The notes beneath the pieces were generated by a model. That model saw only the letters and a list, made by a program, of their open reading frames with translations, was not told the origin of the DNA and ran no database searches. 42,608 bases of DNA. It comes from an uncultured Neglectibacter sp. GTDB taxonomy: Bacteria; Bacillota; Clostridia; Oscillospirales; Acutalibacteraceae. Each line of letters begins with the position of its first letter. Positions within the stretch are counted from its first letter, which is position 1. The stretch is taken from the NCBI GenBank assembly GCA_947647615.1, contig CANSKS010000022.1:1-42608 (forward strand), in the 5' to 3' direction. Shown piece by piece: positions 7,332 to 15,351 of the stretch. The position numbers and the translations under genes are program-made.

Positions 7332-9221
7332 TCAACCTAACAGCAGATGAGATTCCTCCTCGTCATAATATTGGGCTTGGGCGTCCCAAAGGGCGTGGTA
7401 ATGGCTACTTTCTTCCTGTAACAGATCATCGTGACTGCCAATCTGTACCAGTTCCCCTTTTTGGAACACGGCGATACGGTCACAGAACCGGCAGGAAGAA
7501 AGCCGATGGGAAATGCACACAGAAGTCTTGTTCCCGGAGATTTTAGAAAATTTGCGGTAAACCTCGAACTCCGAAACCGGGTCCAACGCGGCGGTGGGTT
7601 CGTCCAGCACCAAAAAGGGGGCGTCTTTGTACAGCGCTCGGGCAATGGCGATCTTCTGGGTTTCGCCGCCGGAGACCTCCACCCCCTCCTCGTCGAAGTC
7701 CTTGTTGAGGTAAGTGTGCAGGCTGTGGGGCATCTGGGCAAGCCGTTCCTCCAGCCCGGCTTCTTTCAGGCTGTTCCGCACCCGCTGCTCGTCATAGCTC
7801 ATGCTGGCTGCCACGCTCTGCCCCAACTCAAAAGAAAAGAGATGGAAGTCCTGAAAGACCACAGAAAACAGGTCCAGATATTCCTGGTAGTTGTACTTCT
7901 GAATGTCGATGCCGTTTAGCGTAATGCACCCTTCCGTGGGGTCGTACAGCCGGCAGAGGAGCTTGATCATGGTGGTTTTCCCGCTGCCGTTTCTGCCCAC
8001 TACCGCCAGCCGTTCGCCGATCTTCAGCTTCAAATTCAAATGGCGCAAAGCATAGGTCTCTGTATTTGGGTACCGGAAGGAAACGTCGTGGAATTCGATG
8101 AGATATTCCCCGTCATCCCGTTTTTCGGTGGGCAGAGTACCGTTGTATTTTTCGTTGTGGAGATCCAGGAACTCAAACAGCCGCCGTAAATGCAGATTGT
8201 TGGCAAACAGCTCGGACAGGCCGTGAAACAGCTTCTGGCAGCCAGTGGCGAAGCGGTTTACTGCGCCCACATAAGTGACAACACCGCCAATGCCGATCAG
8301 CCCAAGATATGCCTTTGAGAGAACTACAAGGTACACAAACAGGCTCATAAGATAGGGCATGGAGGCGGAAACAGCTTCTACAGAGCCTAATTTCAGAGCG
8401 ACCTTACGAAAAAATCGGTATATAAAATTCCCCGCCTCTTCCATTTCCTCCCGAAGCAGCTTCCTTTCTCCGTAGAGCCGCACATCCTTTCCCAGCTTGT
8501 GATCGTTGGGAAGCGTCCAGTAAAAATAACGGAACAGACGGTTGCCCAGTGTCATGGGCTCAGCCATACTCCCCATAGTTTTGGCCTCTATTTTGGAGCA
8601 GATAAAAAACACCATCAGGCAAATCAGCAGCAGAAGAGCGAGAAGCGCTGTACCCCAATGGGAGGCAAACAACTCCGCTGCCCCAGCAGGGTTCCCGACC
8701 GTAAGGGAAAACAGTCCTATTGAAAGCGCGATAGAAGATGCTGCCCCCACAAAGCCCTCCGCCAGCTCATTCATGTTGTAAATCAGCCTTAAAAGTCCGT
8801 TGCCGGACCAATTGTGCAGCTGCTTGATCTGGTCCAAGCGCTCATGGACCCGTACGTCCTCCACATGCTCGTAATCCATGGAGAGCAATTTCCGGGCAAA
8901 GACCATGTATACGTCTGACCAGGTGGTAGAGGCATCTGCTTCTCTTTTTCGGTTCAGAAAATTTTTCAGAAGCAGCAGGACGAGGTTGACACTGACCGTC
9001 AGAGCCGCCAGATCCAGCAGATGGCGGCTGTCTCTTGCCCCGGCCAGCTCGTCGATGATCTGCCCAGAAAAATACAGAGTAATCAGGGGAGAAAGGGCGG
9101 TCAGGGCGGATTGCCCTGCTTGAAGCAACAGCTCTTTTCCCTTGCCGATTTGAAAAACCAGCCGGTAGCCCCGCAACAGCAGGGCACATTCATCCTTGAG
9201 TTTATGCCAGAACTGTTTCAT
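7332..9221 (-). CDS. ABC exporter half-transporter (membrane domain plus ATPase), second of a pair
   Basis: The product is 629 residues. An N-terminal exporter-type membrane domain with about six helices (roughly 35-330) is followed by a nucleotide-binding domain: Walker A GRNGSGKTT (409-417), signature VSGGE (516-520), Walker B FLVLDEP (536-542), and a CISHRLSS switch region. The intracellular loop contains KDVRLYGERKLL, also present in near-identical form in the partner gene. Its start overlaps the end of that partner by 20 bases, so the two are very likely co-translated and form a heterodimer. The upstream LytTR system suggests export of a peptide, signal or toxic compound, but no precursor peptide gene is visible. 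The substrate is unknown. Confidence 0.92.
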   Translation of the reverse strand: MKQFWHKLKDECALLLRGYRLVFQIGKGKELLLQAGQSALTALSPLITLYFSGQIIDELAGARDSRHLLDLAALTVSVNLVLLLLKNFLNRKREADASTTWSDVYMVFARKLLSMDYEHVEDVRVHERLDQIKQLHNWSGNGLLRLIYNMNELAEGFVGAASSIALSIGLFSLTVGNPAGAAELFASHWGTALLALLLLICLMVFFICSKIEAKTMGSMAEPMTLGNRLFRYFYWTLPNDHKLGKDVRLYGERKLLREEMEEAGNFIYRFFRKVALKLGSVEAVSASMPYLMSLFVYLVVLSKAYLGLIGIGGVVTYVGAVNRFATGCQKLFHGLSELFANNLHLRRLFEFLDLHNEKYNGTLPTEKRDDGEYLIEFHDVSFRYPNTETYALRHLNLKLKIGERLAVVGRNGSGKTTMIKLLCRLYDPTEGCITLNGIDIQKYNYQEYLDLFSVVFQDFHLFSFELGQSVAASMSYDEQRVRNSLKEAGLEERLAQMPHSLHTYLNKDFDEEGVEVSGGETQKIAIARALYKDAPFLVLDEPTAALDPVSEFEVYRKFSKISGNKTSVCISHRLSSCRFCDRIAVFQKGELVQIGSHDDLLQEESSHYHALWDAQAQYYDEEESHLLLG

Positions 9222-11055
9222 TTGCTTTCCCTCCCTGCTCTATACTTTTGCTCTTTTTATAATAGGCGCTTTGCAGCTCATAAAGCTCGTAATATTTGCC
9301 GCGCCGGGAAAGCAACTCCTCGTGGGTGCCCTCCTCTGTAACGGCGCCGTTTTCGAGAAACAGGACCCGATCGCAGAAGCGGGTACTTGACAGCCGGTGG
9401 GAAATATAGAGCGAGGTCTTTCCTGCCGTCAGGTCGCCGTATTTTTCATACAGTTCCGCCTCGGCAATGGGATCTAAGGCGGCAGTGGGTTCGTCCAGCA
9501 GAATGATAGGCGCATCCTTATAAAGCGCTCGGGCCAGCAGCAGCTTCTGGGTTTCGCCGCCGGAAAGATCCACTCCATCGTGCCAGATGTATTTCATCAA
9601 CTTGGTCTCCATTTTCCGCGGCAAGCTTTCTACCTTCTCCCACAGCCCGGAAAGTTTCAGGCAGCGCTCCACCTTTTCTTTGTCCGGTTCCTTGTCCATA
9701 GAGACATTTCTTGCCACCGTGTACGCTCGCACGTCAGATTCCTGGAACACCACAGAAAACAGAGTGTAATATTCCTCCCGGTTAAACTCCGTTATGGGAG
9801 TGCCGTTCAGCAAAATTTCTCCCTCCGTAGGGTCGTAGAGCCCGCAGAGGAGCTTCACCAGCGTAGACTTTCCCGCGCCGTTTAGACCCACCAGCGCCGT
9901 TTTTTCCGCGGAATGTAACGTCAAATTCATTTGGTGAATGGTGTCCTGCTTTGCACCGGGATAACGGAAGGAAACATTTTGCAGGGTAAACTCCCATCGA
10001 CCGGCTTTGGGCAGGGGTTTTCCGCCCTCCTGCCGGAAGATGTCGGGGTAATCGAGGAACGCCCGGTAATCTGCCGTTTCCAAATGTACCCGATGCAGGG
10101 CGGAAAACTCCGTCAGGCAGGCGAGGAACTGATTGGAAAAATTGCCCACCGCCGAAAAATACAGCACAAAAGCAGCTGGATCTATTTTTCCCTTGACCGC
10201 GCCCCACAGCAGCAGCCCGTAAGCCGCACCCTCCCGCAGGAAGCCCAGCAGGCAGTCGGCAGCGTCCGCAAGAAAGGCGATTTTTCCTGCTTTGTTCGCC
10301 CAATGGAGCCGCAGCCTTTGAAAGCTGTCGTACAAGTCGGAAAGCCAGTCCGCCATACCGAACAGCCGTACATCTTTTGCAAAGCGGTAATTTCCCGCTT
10401 CCTCGCGAATATAGATCATCTTTTGGTCAAAGGGCGCCCAGTTATCCCGATTTTTAAATTCCCACTGGTTCGCCGCCCGACGGGAAAGAAAGCCCAGAGA
10501 GGTCAGCACTGCCACACCGAGAACGGCCAGAGAGCTGTACCCCCACAGCACCGCGCCGAAAAACAAAAGCCCGAGGAGTCCCGTCAACAGTCTGCGCATG
10601 ACGCGATACCCTTCTTCAGATCCAGCGTTGTTGGTATAGAGATAATTTCCTATTTTTGCCCACAGGTCAAGAAACGTCTGCGTTTCTCCGTTGGGATAGT
10701 CGGTGGTGATCTTCTTCAGGCAGCCCATCCGGCTCATCTTCGTGCGGGGAAACGTCAAATAGGCGAAGTCTGTAAAGCGCGTCAGTCCCACGTAGCCCGC
10801 TCCGCAAAGCAGCAGCCCCAACGACCAACAGGTAATCTCCCAAAACAGCGTTGTAAAGCTCGCTCGGACTTGCAGCAGAGCAATAGCCCGGCTGGGCAGG
10901 ATCATGGCGATAGCCGGCATTCCCAGCTCCAATAACATGGAAACCGGGTACCAGAAAAATAGTTTGGGCGTAGTTTTCCACGCCGTTTTCAGCAGGAACA
11001 GCACGTCGCTGCCCATGGAATAGGCGGGCTTTTTCTTTTGTTTTGCTTCTTTCAT
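9202..11055 (-). CDS. ABC exporter half-transporter, first of a pair
   Basis: The product is 617 residues from the ATG at 11055, which is preceded by AAAGGAG; a further in-frame ATG at 11073 overlaps this site and would lie at the predicted transcription start, so I reject it. About six transmembrane helices precede an ATPase domain with Walker A GLNGAGKST, signature LSGGETQ and Walker B IILLDEPTAALDP. KDVRLFGMADWL in the membrane domain matches the partner's KDVRLYG segment. Both ATPase sites look intact, so this need not be an asymmetric pair. A LytTR-type direct repeat and a -10 box lie just upstream, so the pair is probably controlled by the adjacent two-component system. Confidence 0.92.
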   Translation of the reverse strand: MKEAKQKKKPAYSMGSDVLFLLKTAWKTTPKLFFWYPVSMLLELGMPAIAMILPSRAIALLQVRASFTTLFWEITCWSLGLLLCGAGYVGLTRFTDFAYLTFPRTKMSRMGCLKKITTDYPNGETQTFLDLWAKIGNYLYTNNAGSEEGYRVMRRLLTGLLGLLFFGAVLWGYSSLAVLGVAVLTSLGFLSRRAANQWEFKNRDNWAPFDQKMIYIREEAGNYRFAKDVRLFGMADWLSDLYDSFQRLRLHWANKAGKIAFLADAADCLLGFLREGAAYGLLLWGAVKGKIDPAAFVLYFSAVGNFSNQFLACLTEFSALHRVHLETADYRAFLDYPDIFRQEGGKPLPKAGRWEFTLQNVSFRYPGAKQDTIHQMNLTLHSAEKTALVGLNGAGKSTLVKLLCGLYDPTEGEILLNGTPITEFNREEYYTLFSVVFQESDVRAYTVARNVSMDKEPDKEKVERCLKLSGLWEKVESLPRKMETKLMKYIWHDGVDLSGGETQKLLLARALYKDAPIILLDEPTAALDPIAEAELYEKYGDLTAGKTSLYISHRLSSTRFCDRVLFLENGAVTEEGTHEELLSRRGKYYELYELQSAYYKKSKSIEQGGKANETVLA

Positions 11056-11078
11056 CTCTCCCACTCCTTTCATGGCAT

Positions 11079-11147
11079 AGTATAATCCCCCTTTCCGCAG
11101 AAAAGGGGGATTTTTGCACGAGTGGTATTCATTGAAGCACGAGTGGT
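11079..11147 (-). promoter_or_regulatory. LytTR-type operator and promoter of the exporter pair
   Basis: On the minus strand ACCACTCGTGC occurs twice (11137-11147 and 11116-11126) with a 10-base spacer, so the repeats lie 21 bases apart on one face of the helix. This is the architecture of LytTR regulator sites (BlpR and AgrA relatives). TATACT at 11079-11084 is a good -10, with no -35 at the right spacing, as expected for an activator-dependent promoter. The start would fall near 11072, leaving a very short leader that still holds AAAGGAG. Confidence 0.7.
11084..11112. terminator. Palindrome between operator and -10 box; possible terminator of the two-component operon
   Basis: AATCCCCCTTT (11084-11094) and AAAGGGGGATT (11102-11112) form a perfect 11-bp stem with a 6-base loop, 64 bases beyond the kinase stop. 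A T-run follows only on the plus strand, so on the minus strand it would be a weak terminator. Its position inside the exporter promoter spacer suggests it may also affect promoter geometry. Confidence 0.45.
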
Positions 11148-11175
11148 TGTCATCCGCTAGTTGTGAGAGAAACGG

Positions 11176-11922
11176 CTACAACGGAAGCAGGACTTCCGTT
11201 GCGAACACGCCTTCTTCCTGCTGGCGGTTGACATAGCCGCCACAGAGCTTTGCGGCGCGGTCGATTTGCGAAAGCCCGAAGCCATGGCGGGCATGGGCGT
11301 CTCTGCCTGGTTTCGTGGAAAGGAATTTCCCGTTTTCCTGCTTTGCCCTGCCGGGGGCGGAGTTGGTCACGGAAATGTAAAGCTGCCCCTTCATTGGGGA
11401 GATATACAGGCGAAGGAACCCGCTTTTGGGGTCAAGAAGCCGCAGGCCTGCTTCCATGGCGTTATCCAGAAGATTGCCAAGGATCGTACACAGACGCACG
11501 TCTGGAATGCTGCTTTCTTTGGGCACGGTTGCCTTGGCGCTGACATTCAGCCCCTTGGAACTTGCCAGAGACAGCTTGCTGTTGATGATGGCGTCCGCCA
11601 TGACGTTCCCGGTACGGATCACCTCATCCACCTGCTCAAAAGAGCCGCTGAGATTCTGCAAATAGCGGTCCAATTCGCCGTATTGCTTCAAGCCCAGGTA
11701 CGCCCGCATGGTTTGGGCGTGATTGCGTAGATCGTGGCGCATTCCCCGAATTTGCTGATAAAGGTTTTCCACTTCGCCGACCTGCCGGGACAGCAGGTCG
11801 GATTGGAACCGCTCTACCTGCCGCTCTGTCCTCCGCAGGGTAAAAAAACGAGTCAGAAGTACAGTGGCAAACAGGAGCGCCGCCCCACAGGCAATCCAAG
11901 CAATAAGGAGCCATGGCTTCAT
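11176..11922 (-). CDS. Short GHKL sensor histidine kinase with a single membrane helix
   Basis: The product is 248 residues from the ATG at 11922, preceded by AGGGGGGAA. One transmembrane segment (about 4-25) leads into a coiled linker, then the phosphoacceptor block MRHDLRNH (His63), the N-box ILGNLLDNAMEA (Asn150, Asn154) and the G-box HGFGLSQ (213-219). This is the AgrC/GHKL kinase type, but AgrC has six or more helices forming the sensor, and here almost all of that is missing. It probably senses through a partner, possibly the exporter pair downstream; that is inference. The gene begins 13 bases after the response regulator stop. Confidence 0.85.
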   Translation of the reverse strand: MKPWLLIAWIACGAALLFATVLLTRFFTLRRTERQVERFQSDLLSRQVGEVENLYQQIRGMRHDLRNHAQTMRAYLGLKQYGELDRYLQNLSGSFEQVDEVIRTGNVMADAIINSKLSLASSKGLNVSAKATVPKESSIPDVRLCTILGNLLDNAMEAGLRLLDPKSGFLRLYISPMKGQLYISVTNSAPGRAKQENGKFLSTKPGRDAHARHGFGLSQIDRAAKLCGGYVNRQQEEGVFATEVLLPL

Positions 11923-11935
11923 AGAAAATTCCCCC

Positions 11936-12652
11936 CTAAGCGTCGTTCTTATAAAACCGTACAAACGCGGCGTTGACCTCCGCAAACAATCTGCGGCTTA
12001 TGGGTACTGTCTTGCCGCTGTCCAAAACAAACTGTTCCTTTTGCAGCCTCTGTACATGGCGAAGCCCCACTACGTAGGAGCGGTGACATTGCACAAATTC
12101 TCCAGGAGCGAGAGCGTCCAACAGCTCGTGGAATCCACTTTTTACTTCTGTCGTCGTTCCGTTCTCCGTGGTGAGCAATACTCGGCGCCCAGCAGCCTCC
12201 AGCACGGCAATCTCCTTTTGGTTGAGCCGGATTTCTTCACCGTCCGGGGTAGTCAAAAGCAAGGCGCTTTCCCGTGCGCTACGCTCCATGGCGCGGTCCA
12301 GGCAGGAAAACAGCTTTTTCCGACTGACAGGTTTTCTTAAATAGTGGAGCGCTTCCACCTCATAGCCCTCTTCCACATAGTCCGACACTCCGGTAATAAA
12401 CAGAATGGGCAGCCTGTCTCCCTGCGCCCGGATCTGCCGCGCCAGCTCCATGCCGTTGATCCCCGTCATCAAAATATCCAACAGCAGGGCGTCCCAGCGC
12501 TTTTCTTCCTCCCATTGGAACAGAAAGGCTTCTCCGCTGGGGAACAGCCGTATTTCCACGGGCTCGCTCCGCAGCACGCTCCACTCCTTTACGTATCCCT
12601 GCAGCAGCATTGATTGCGCCTGTTCATCGTCACAAATAGCGATCCTTCGCAT
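11936..12652 (-). CDS. LytTR-family response regulator
   Basis: The product is 238 residues from the ATG at 12652, preceded by AAGGAG; the upstream in-frame extension is rejected. The receiver domain (1-about 120) has the acidic pair in CDDE (Asp8, Asp9), the phosphorylated Asp59 in LLLDI, and a conserved Lys in LRKPVS. The C-terminal LytTR domain (about 140-235) includes QCHRSYVVGLRHVQ and ends in ISRRLFAEVNAAFVRFY, as in AgrA/BlpR relatives. It forms an operon with the GHKL kinase. The natural target is the direct repeat ahead of the exporter genes. Confidence 0.92.
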   Translation of the reverse strand: MRRIAICDDEQAQSMLLQGYVKEWSVLRSEPVEIRLFPSGEAFLFQWEEEKRWDALLLDILMTGINGMELARQIRAQGDRLPILFITGVSDYVEEGYEVEALHYLRKPVSRKKLFSCLDRAMERSARESALLLTTPDGEEIRLNQKEIAVLEAAGRRVLLTTENGTTTEVKSGFHELLDALAPGEFVQCHRSYVVGLRHVQRLQKEQFVLDSGKTVPISRRLFAEVNAAFVRFYKNDA

Positions 12653-12680
12653 GAGAAGTCTCCTTCCCACAGTTTTCTTT

Positions 12681-12709
12681 ATGATAGCAAAAACACCCCG
12701 AAAAGGCAA
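12681..12709 (-). promoter_or_regulatory. Promoter of the LytTR/GHKL operon
   Basis: TTGCCT (12704-12709) and TATCAT (12681-12686) are 17 bases apart on the minus strand, with TG one base ahead of the -10 (extended -10). Immediately upstream a CTCCCC/GGGGAG inverted repeat (12712-12728) may be an operator or an old terminator. Confidence 0.65.
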
Positions 12710-12865
12710 GACTCCCCAAAGCGGGGAGCTTCTTGACCAGGTGGGGTTCTATAATTTCCTGCGTTCAAAATTGCTGATGTGCTGGAAATAGAACCATATT
12801 TTCTTTTAAAGTTCCAGCCGAAAAAACAAACAGAAGATAACAGAAAACGCCCATACAACTGCTGA

Positions 12866-12991
12866 GCGTTTTACAAGGTTCCTATCTGTGCCAGTGACAA
12901 GGCTATCTCAAAGCGGGAAACAAGAAAAGGATTTCCCGATATTTCATGGATCGAAACTTTAGCCAAAGCTCAACAGAACGGAAAGATTTGA
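12866..12991 (+). pseudogene. XRE-family helix-turn-helix repressor remnant
   Basis: About 41 codons between two stops read as the recognition-helix end of an XRE/Cro-type DNA-binding domain: SDKAISKRETRKGFPDISWI followed by ETLAKAQ. Functional relatives carry SDKAISKWE-x-G-x(2)-PDIS. The Trp is replaced by Arg, there is no start codon or N-terminal helix, and stops lie right before (12863) and after. It is a decayed fragment and not a working gene. Confidence 0.7.
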
Positions 12992-13145
12992 TAATCCGGT
13001 TAAGGCCGGCCGCAAACCGCTGAGAACCTTCGGAGACATCGTTCAGGACGGAAAGCTCATCCGCGCAGCGATCCGTGTCTCGGTGAACGATCTTGTTACG
13101 GGCTACGGCATTTTTAAGGAAAACCCCTCCAAGGCCTTTAAAACA
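12990..13145 (+). pseudogene. Coding-like fragment of unknown family
   Basis: In a frame different from the XRE remnant, about 52 codons read as ordinary protein, starting DNPVKAGRKPLRTFGDI and continuing through VQDGKLIRAAIRVSVNDLV and TGYGIFKENPSKAF. There is no start codon or binding site, and the frame then runs into the antisense of the neighbouring Bax-inhibitor-like gene. I do not recognise the family. Together with the XRE relic it marks 12863-13150 as a degraded insertion or deletion scar. Bases 12730-12860 hold nothing I can assign. Confidence 0.35.
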
Positions 13146-13150
13146 CTCGC

Positions 13151-14008
13151 CTATTCGCTCTCCTTTTTACTCGTCAGCTCGATTATCAGGTTAAAAATCT
13201 TCAAGTACAGGTAGATCACCGTATAAGCCAATCCCCATGCCGCCATCCACTCGTATTTCTTGGCCATGTGGTTATCTACACAATGCTCGATGGAATCAAA
13301 ATCCGCCAGCAGGAACAGGGCGCCAACAATAATAAATAGGACGCCGCTGACCAAACCAATAATTGGATCCTGCGTGATTGCCTGCAGGCCATCCATAATA
13401 CTTTCAAGACCAGGGATCAACTCCAGAACGAAGATGATAGCACTACCGAAAGCCGCAGTGAAAAACAGGATCGTGATCACAGCTTTAAACTTCTTGTTGA
13501 CCTTAACGATCCGCTTTGCGTACAGGAACAGCATAACCAACACCAGCGCCAAAGTCAGCACCATCGCCAGCAGAGCGATCCATTTGTAGTCCACGCCCAG
13601 ACAGTTGGTCATAAAGCCGATCAAGATGCCCTGTGCAAGGCCATATAGTGTGCCCACCACCGGGATCAGCGGGCGAATGCCCCATGCGAACATTGGCATG
13701 ATGAGCACCAGGAACCCGGCAAAGATCAGCACGGCAATTTCCGCCGCATTGGTCGTAACGTCAAAAAACGACTCGTGCACATGAATTGTCCCCACCTGAA
13801 ACGCGTGCATACCGGTCACCAGCACACTGTGCAGGACAAAATACAGCGCAACGCCCGCAATTGTCAGAAGAAGTATGTACGCTGTTTTCAGTGCAACGCC
13901 CCCATAAGTTGCCGTTTTTTCGCCAGGCTCCGCCTGTACAAAATGTTTCTGCATTTTTCCGATCACCGGGTTTACCATAATTCCCGGCTTCTTATTTACC
14001 TCTGTCAT
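13151..14008 (-). CDS. Bax inhibitor-1/YccA-like integral membrane protein
   Basis: The product is 285 residues with about seven transmembrane helices. The C-terminal part, LADFDSIEHCVDNHMAKKYEWMAAWGLAYTV and the following YLYLKIFNLI, matches the YccA-type Bax-inhibitor signature of an Asp-Phe-Asp loop, an E-W pair and a final helix. Bacterial members (YccA, YetJ) are linked to ion leak and protease control; a specific role here is not known. A start with AAGGAG upstream is clear. An N-terminal 40-residue soluble segment precedes the first helix. The gene seems to be alone; the degraded region follows it. Confidence 0.82.
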   Translation of the reverse strand: MTEVNKKPGIMVNPVIGKMQKHFVQAEPGEKTATYGGVALKTAYILLLTIAGVALYFVLHSVLVTGMHAFQVGTIHVHESFFDVTTNAAEIAVLIFAGFLVLIMPMFAWGIRPLIPVVGTLYGLAQGILIGFMTNCLGVDYKWIALLAMVLTLALVLVMLFLYAKRIVKVNKKFKAVITILFFTAAFGSAIIFVLELIPGLESIMDGLQAITQDPIIGLVSGVLFIIVGALFLLADFDSIEHCVDNHMAKKYEWMAAWGLAYTVIYLYLKIFNLIIELTSKKESE

Positions 14009-14107
14009 CCTTATTCTCCTTTTCCTTATTAAATATCATCTTTTTCTGCAAAATCGTACAACAACGGACCTTTTCCACAAAAAGGATACCAGAAAATTGT
14101 CGATTTG

Positions 14108-14123
14108 TAAAGGCTTAGGCCTT
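14108..14123 (-). terminator. Weak hairpin after the lyxose-isomerase-like gene
   Basis: AAAGGC and GCCTTT pair around a 4-base loop, 64 bases beyond the stop on the minus strand. There is no good T-run. Confidence 0.25.
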
Positions 14124-14186
14124 TCCGCGGCATTTTGTCTATATAGGACTCCAAGAGATTTGGGACACAAGCCCTCAGCCATTCCC

Positions 14187-14870
14187 TTATTTCGCCGCCG
14201 GGTATTCCGTGCAAAGTAAATACTGGGGCAAAACATCTTCTTCTATGCTGGGAAAACGGCCTCTTTCTTCTAAAAAACGGTTATCCGCGGAATCGTCGTT
14301 GCACTGTGACACCTCAACCACCATAGTTTTGCCGCCTTCCGCCCAAAAGCTGTGGTACTGCTTCTGGTAAATGCTGATGCTCTCCCCGGGCCGCAGGCGG
14401 ATCTGGCTGCCGGCAGGCACCGTATATTCCCGCCCATCGGAATGAATGGTCACAGGGGAGACTTTATCTAGCAGATCGGTTTCCGGGTCACAGTTATACA
14501 TTTGCAGCACTAAGGTGCCGCCGCCCCGATTGATAATATCTTCCATCTTATACCAATGGTAATGGTAGGGCGTGACTTGGTTTTCCTCTACCACCATCAC
14601 CTTTTCCGCATAGACCTTCTTATATTTTTCCGGAAGCTTCCGATTGCCGTTGCGAAGGGTGAAAAGGAAAAGCCCTACCTTGTGGAAATTTCTCGATCCG
14701 AAATCCGTGATATCCCAGCCCAAGCAATTCTCCCGTATTTCGTCATATTCCCTGCCCTTTTCGGTCCAAATTTCCGGGCTAAAAAACGCGAAGGGGGGCA
14801 AAGAAAAGTTTTGAGCTTGCAAGAAATCTAAATTTTCTCTGATAATCCCGTTGATCTCTGAGCGTTTCAT
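14187..14870 (-). CDS. D-lyxose isomerase-like cupin sugar isomerase
   Basis: The product is 227 residues, full length for the D-lyxose isomerase family (lyxose to xylulose, also mannose to fructose). The cupin metal ligands are visible as His103, His105 and Glu110 in PYHYHWYKMEDI, with His173 in QKQYHSFW. RPGESISIYQKQYHSFW is the typical second cupin motif. Start ATG has AAGGAGG ahead of it. It is monocistronic with its own promoter (14989-15017) and diverges from the DUF5605 glycosidase. It probably converts a released pentose or hexose into a ketose for central metabolism. True substrate preference cannot be read from sequence. Confidence 0.85.
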   Translation of the reverse strand: MKRSEINGIIRENLDFLQAQNFSLPPFAFFSPEIWTEKGREYDEIRENCLGWDITDFGSRNFHKVGLFLFTLRNGNRKLPEKYKKVYAEKVMVVEENQVTPYHYHWYKMEDIINRGGGTLVLQMYNCDPETDLLDKVSPVTIHSDGREYTVPAGSQIRLRPGESISIYQKQYHSFWAEGGKTMVVEVSQCNDDSADNRFLEERGRFPSIEEDVLPQYLLCTEYPAAK

Positions 14871-14988
14871 GGATTGCCTCCTTATTTTAAAGAGGAAAAA
14901 CAGCCGGACACATAGGCCATCCGTCCTTCTTCCGCGTAAGAAAAGCCATGTACCGCAACCCGACCGCGATCCTCATTATTCTGTAGTC

Positions 14989-15017
14989 ATTATATTAGGA
15001 ACCGGCTTTCTTTGCAA
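14989..15017 (-). promoter_or_regulatory. Promoter of the D-lyxose isomerase-like gene
   Basis: On the minus strand TTGCAA (15012-15017) and a perfect TATAAT (14989-14994) are 17 bases apart. Transcription would start near 14982, giving a leader of about 110 bases. Confidence 0.7.
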
Positions 15018-15158
15018 GAGTAATCTCTGCTGCCTGTCCCGTCTGGCGTGCGGCCGGATACGGGTTTCCACAACAGAGCGTCAAAGCTTTGACCGCCACC
15101 AAAAGGCTTCCCCCGAAAAATAGTTTCTCTGTTTGGTTTATTGTAAATGGTAGCCTCA

Positions 15159-15240
15159 GAAATGTCTGATTTCCCGTTTATATTCCGAATAATGCCTCAA
15201 AAGCATAAATTATTTTCCCCAGAAGATTTCTCGGGAAATC
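15159..15240. promoter_or_regulatory. Two similar dyads in the divergent intergenic region
   Basis: GAAAT-N5-ATTTC at 15159-15173 and GATTTC-N4-GAAATC at 15225-15240 share the same half-site in opposite order. They lie in the 481-base gap between the isomerase and the plus-strand glycosidase and are candidate operators. A possible plus-strand promoter near 15254-15285 (TTGCCC, 18 bases, TAAAGT) is weak. The rest of the gap shows nothing I can name. Confidence 0.35.
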
Positions 15241-15351
15241 CCATAAAATTTTCCTTGCCCCCTTTCCCGTTTTATGGTAAAGTGATTTTAAATTCTCACA
15301 GCATCATGGGCGAAAAGTTCTGGACAAAAAGAGGAAGGGATGGCGCGCTAA

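Noticed and set aside
9931..10935. A 334-codon plus-strand open frame
   Set aside because: It is antisense to the ABC exporter gene, which has all ATPase motifs. The plus frame has no binding site or recognisable domain.
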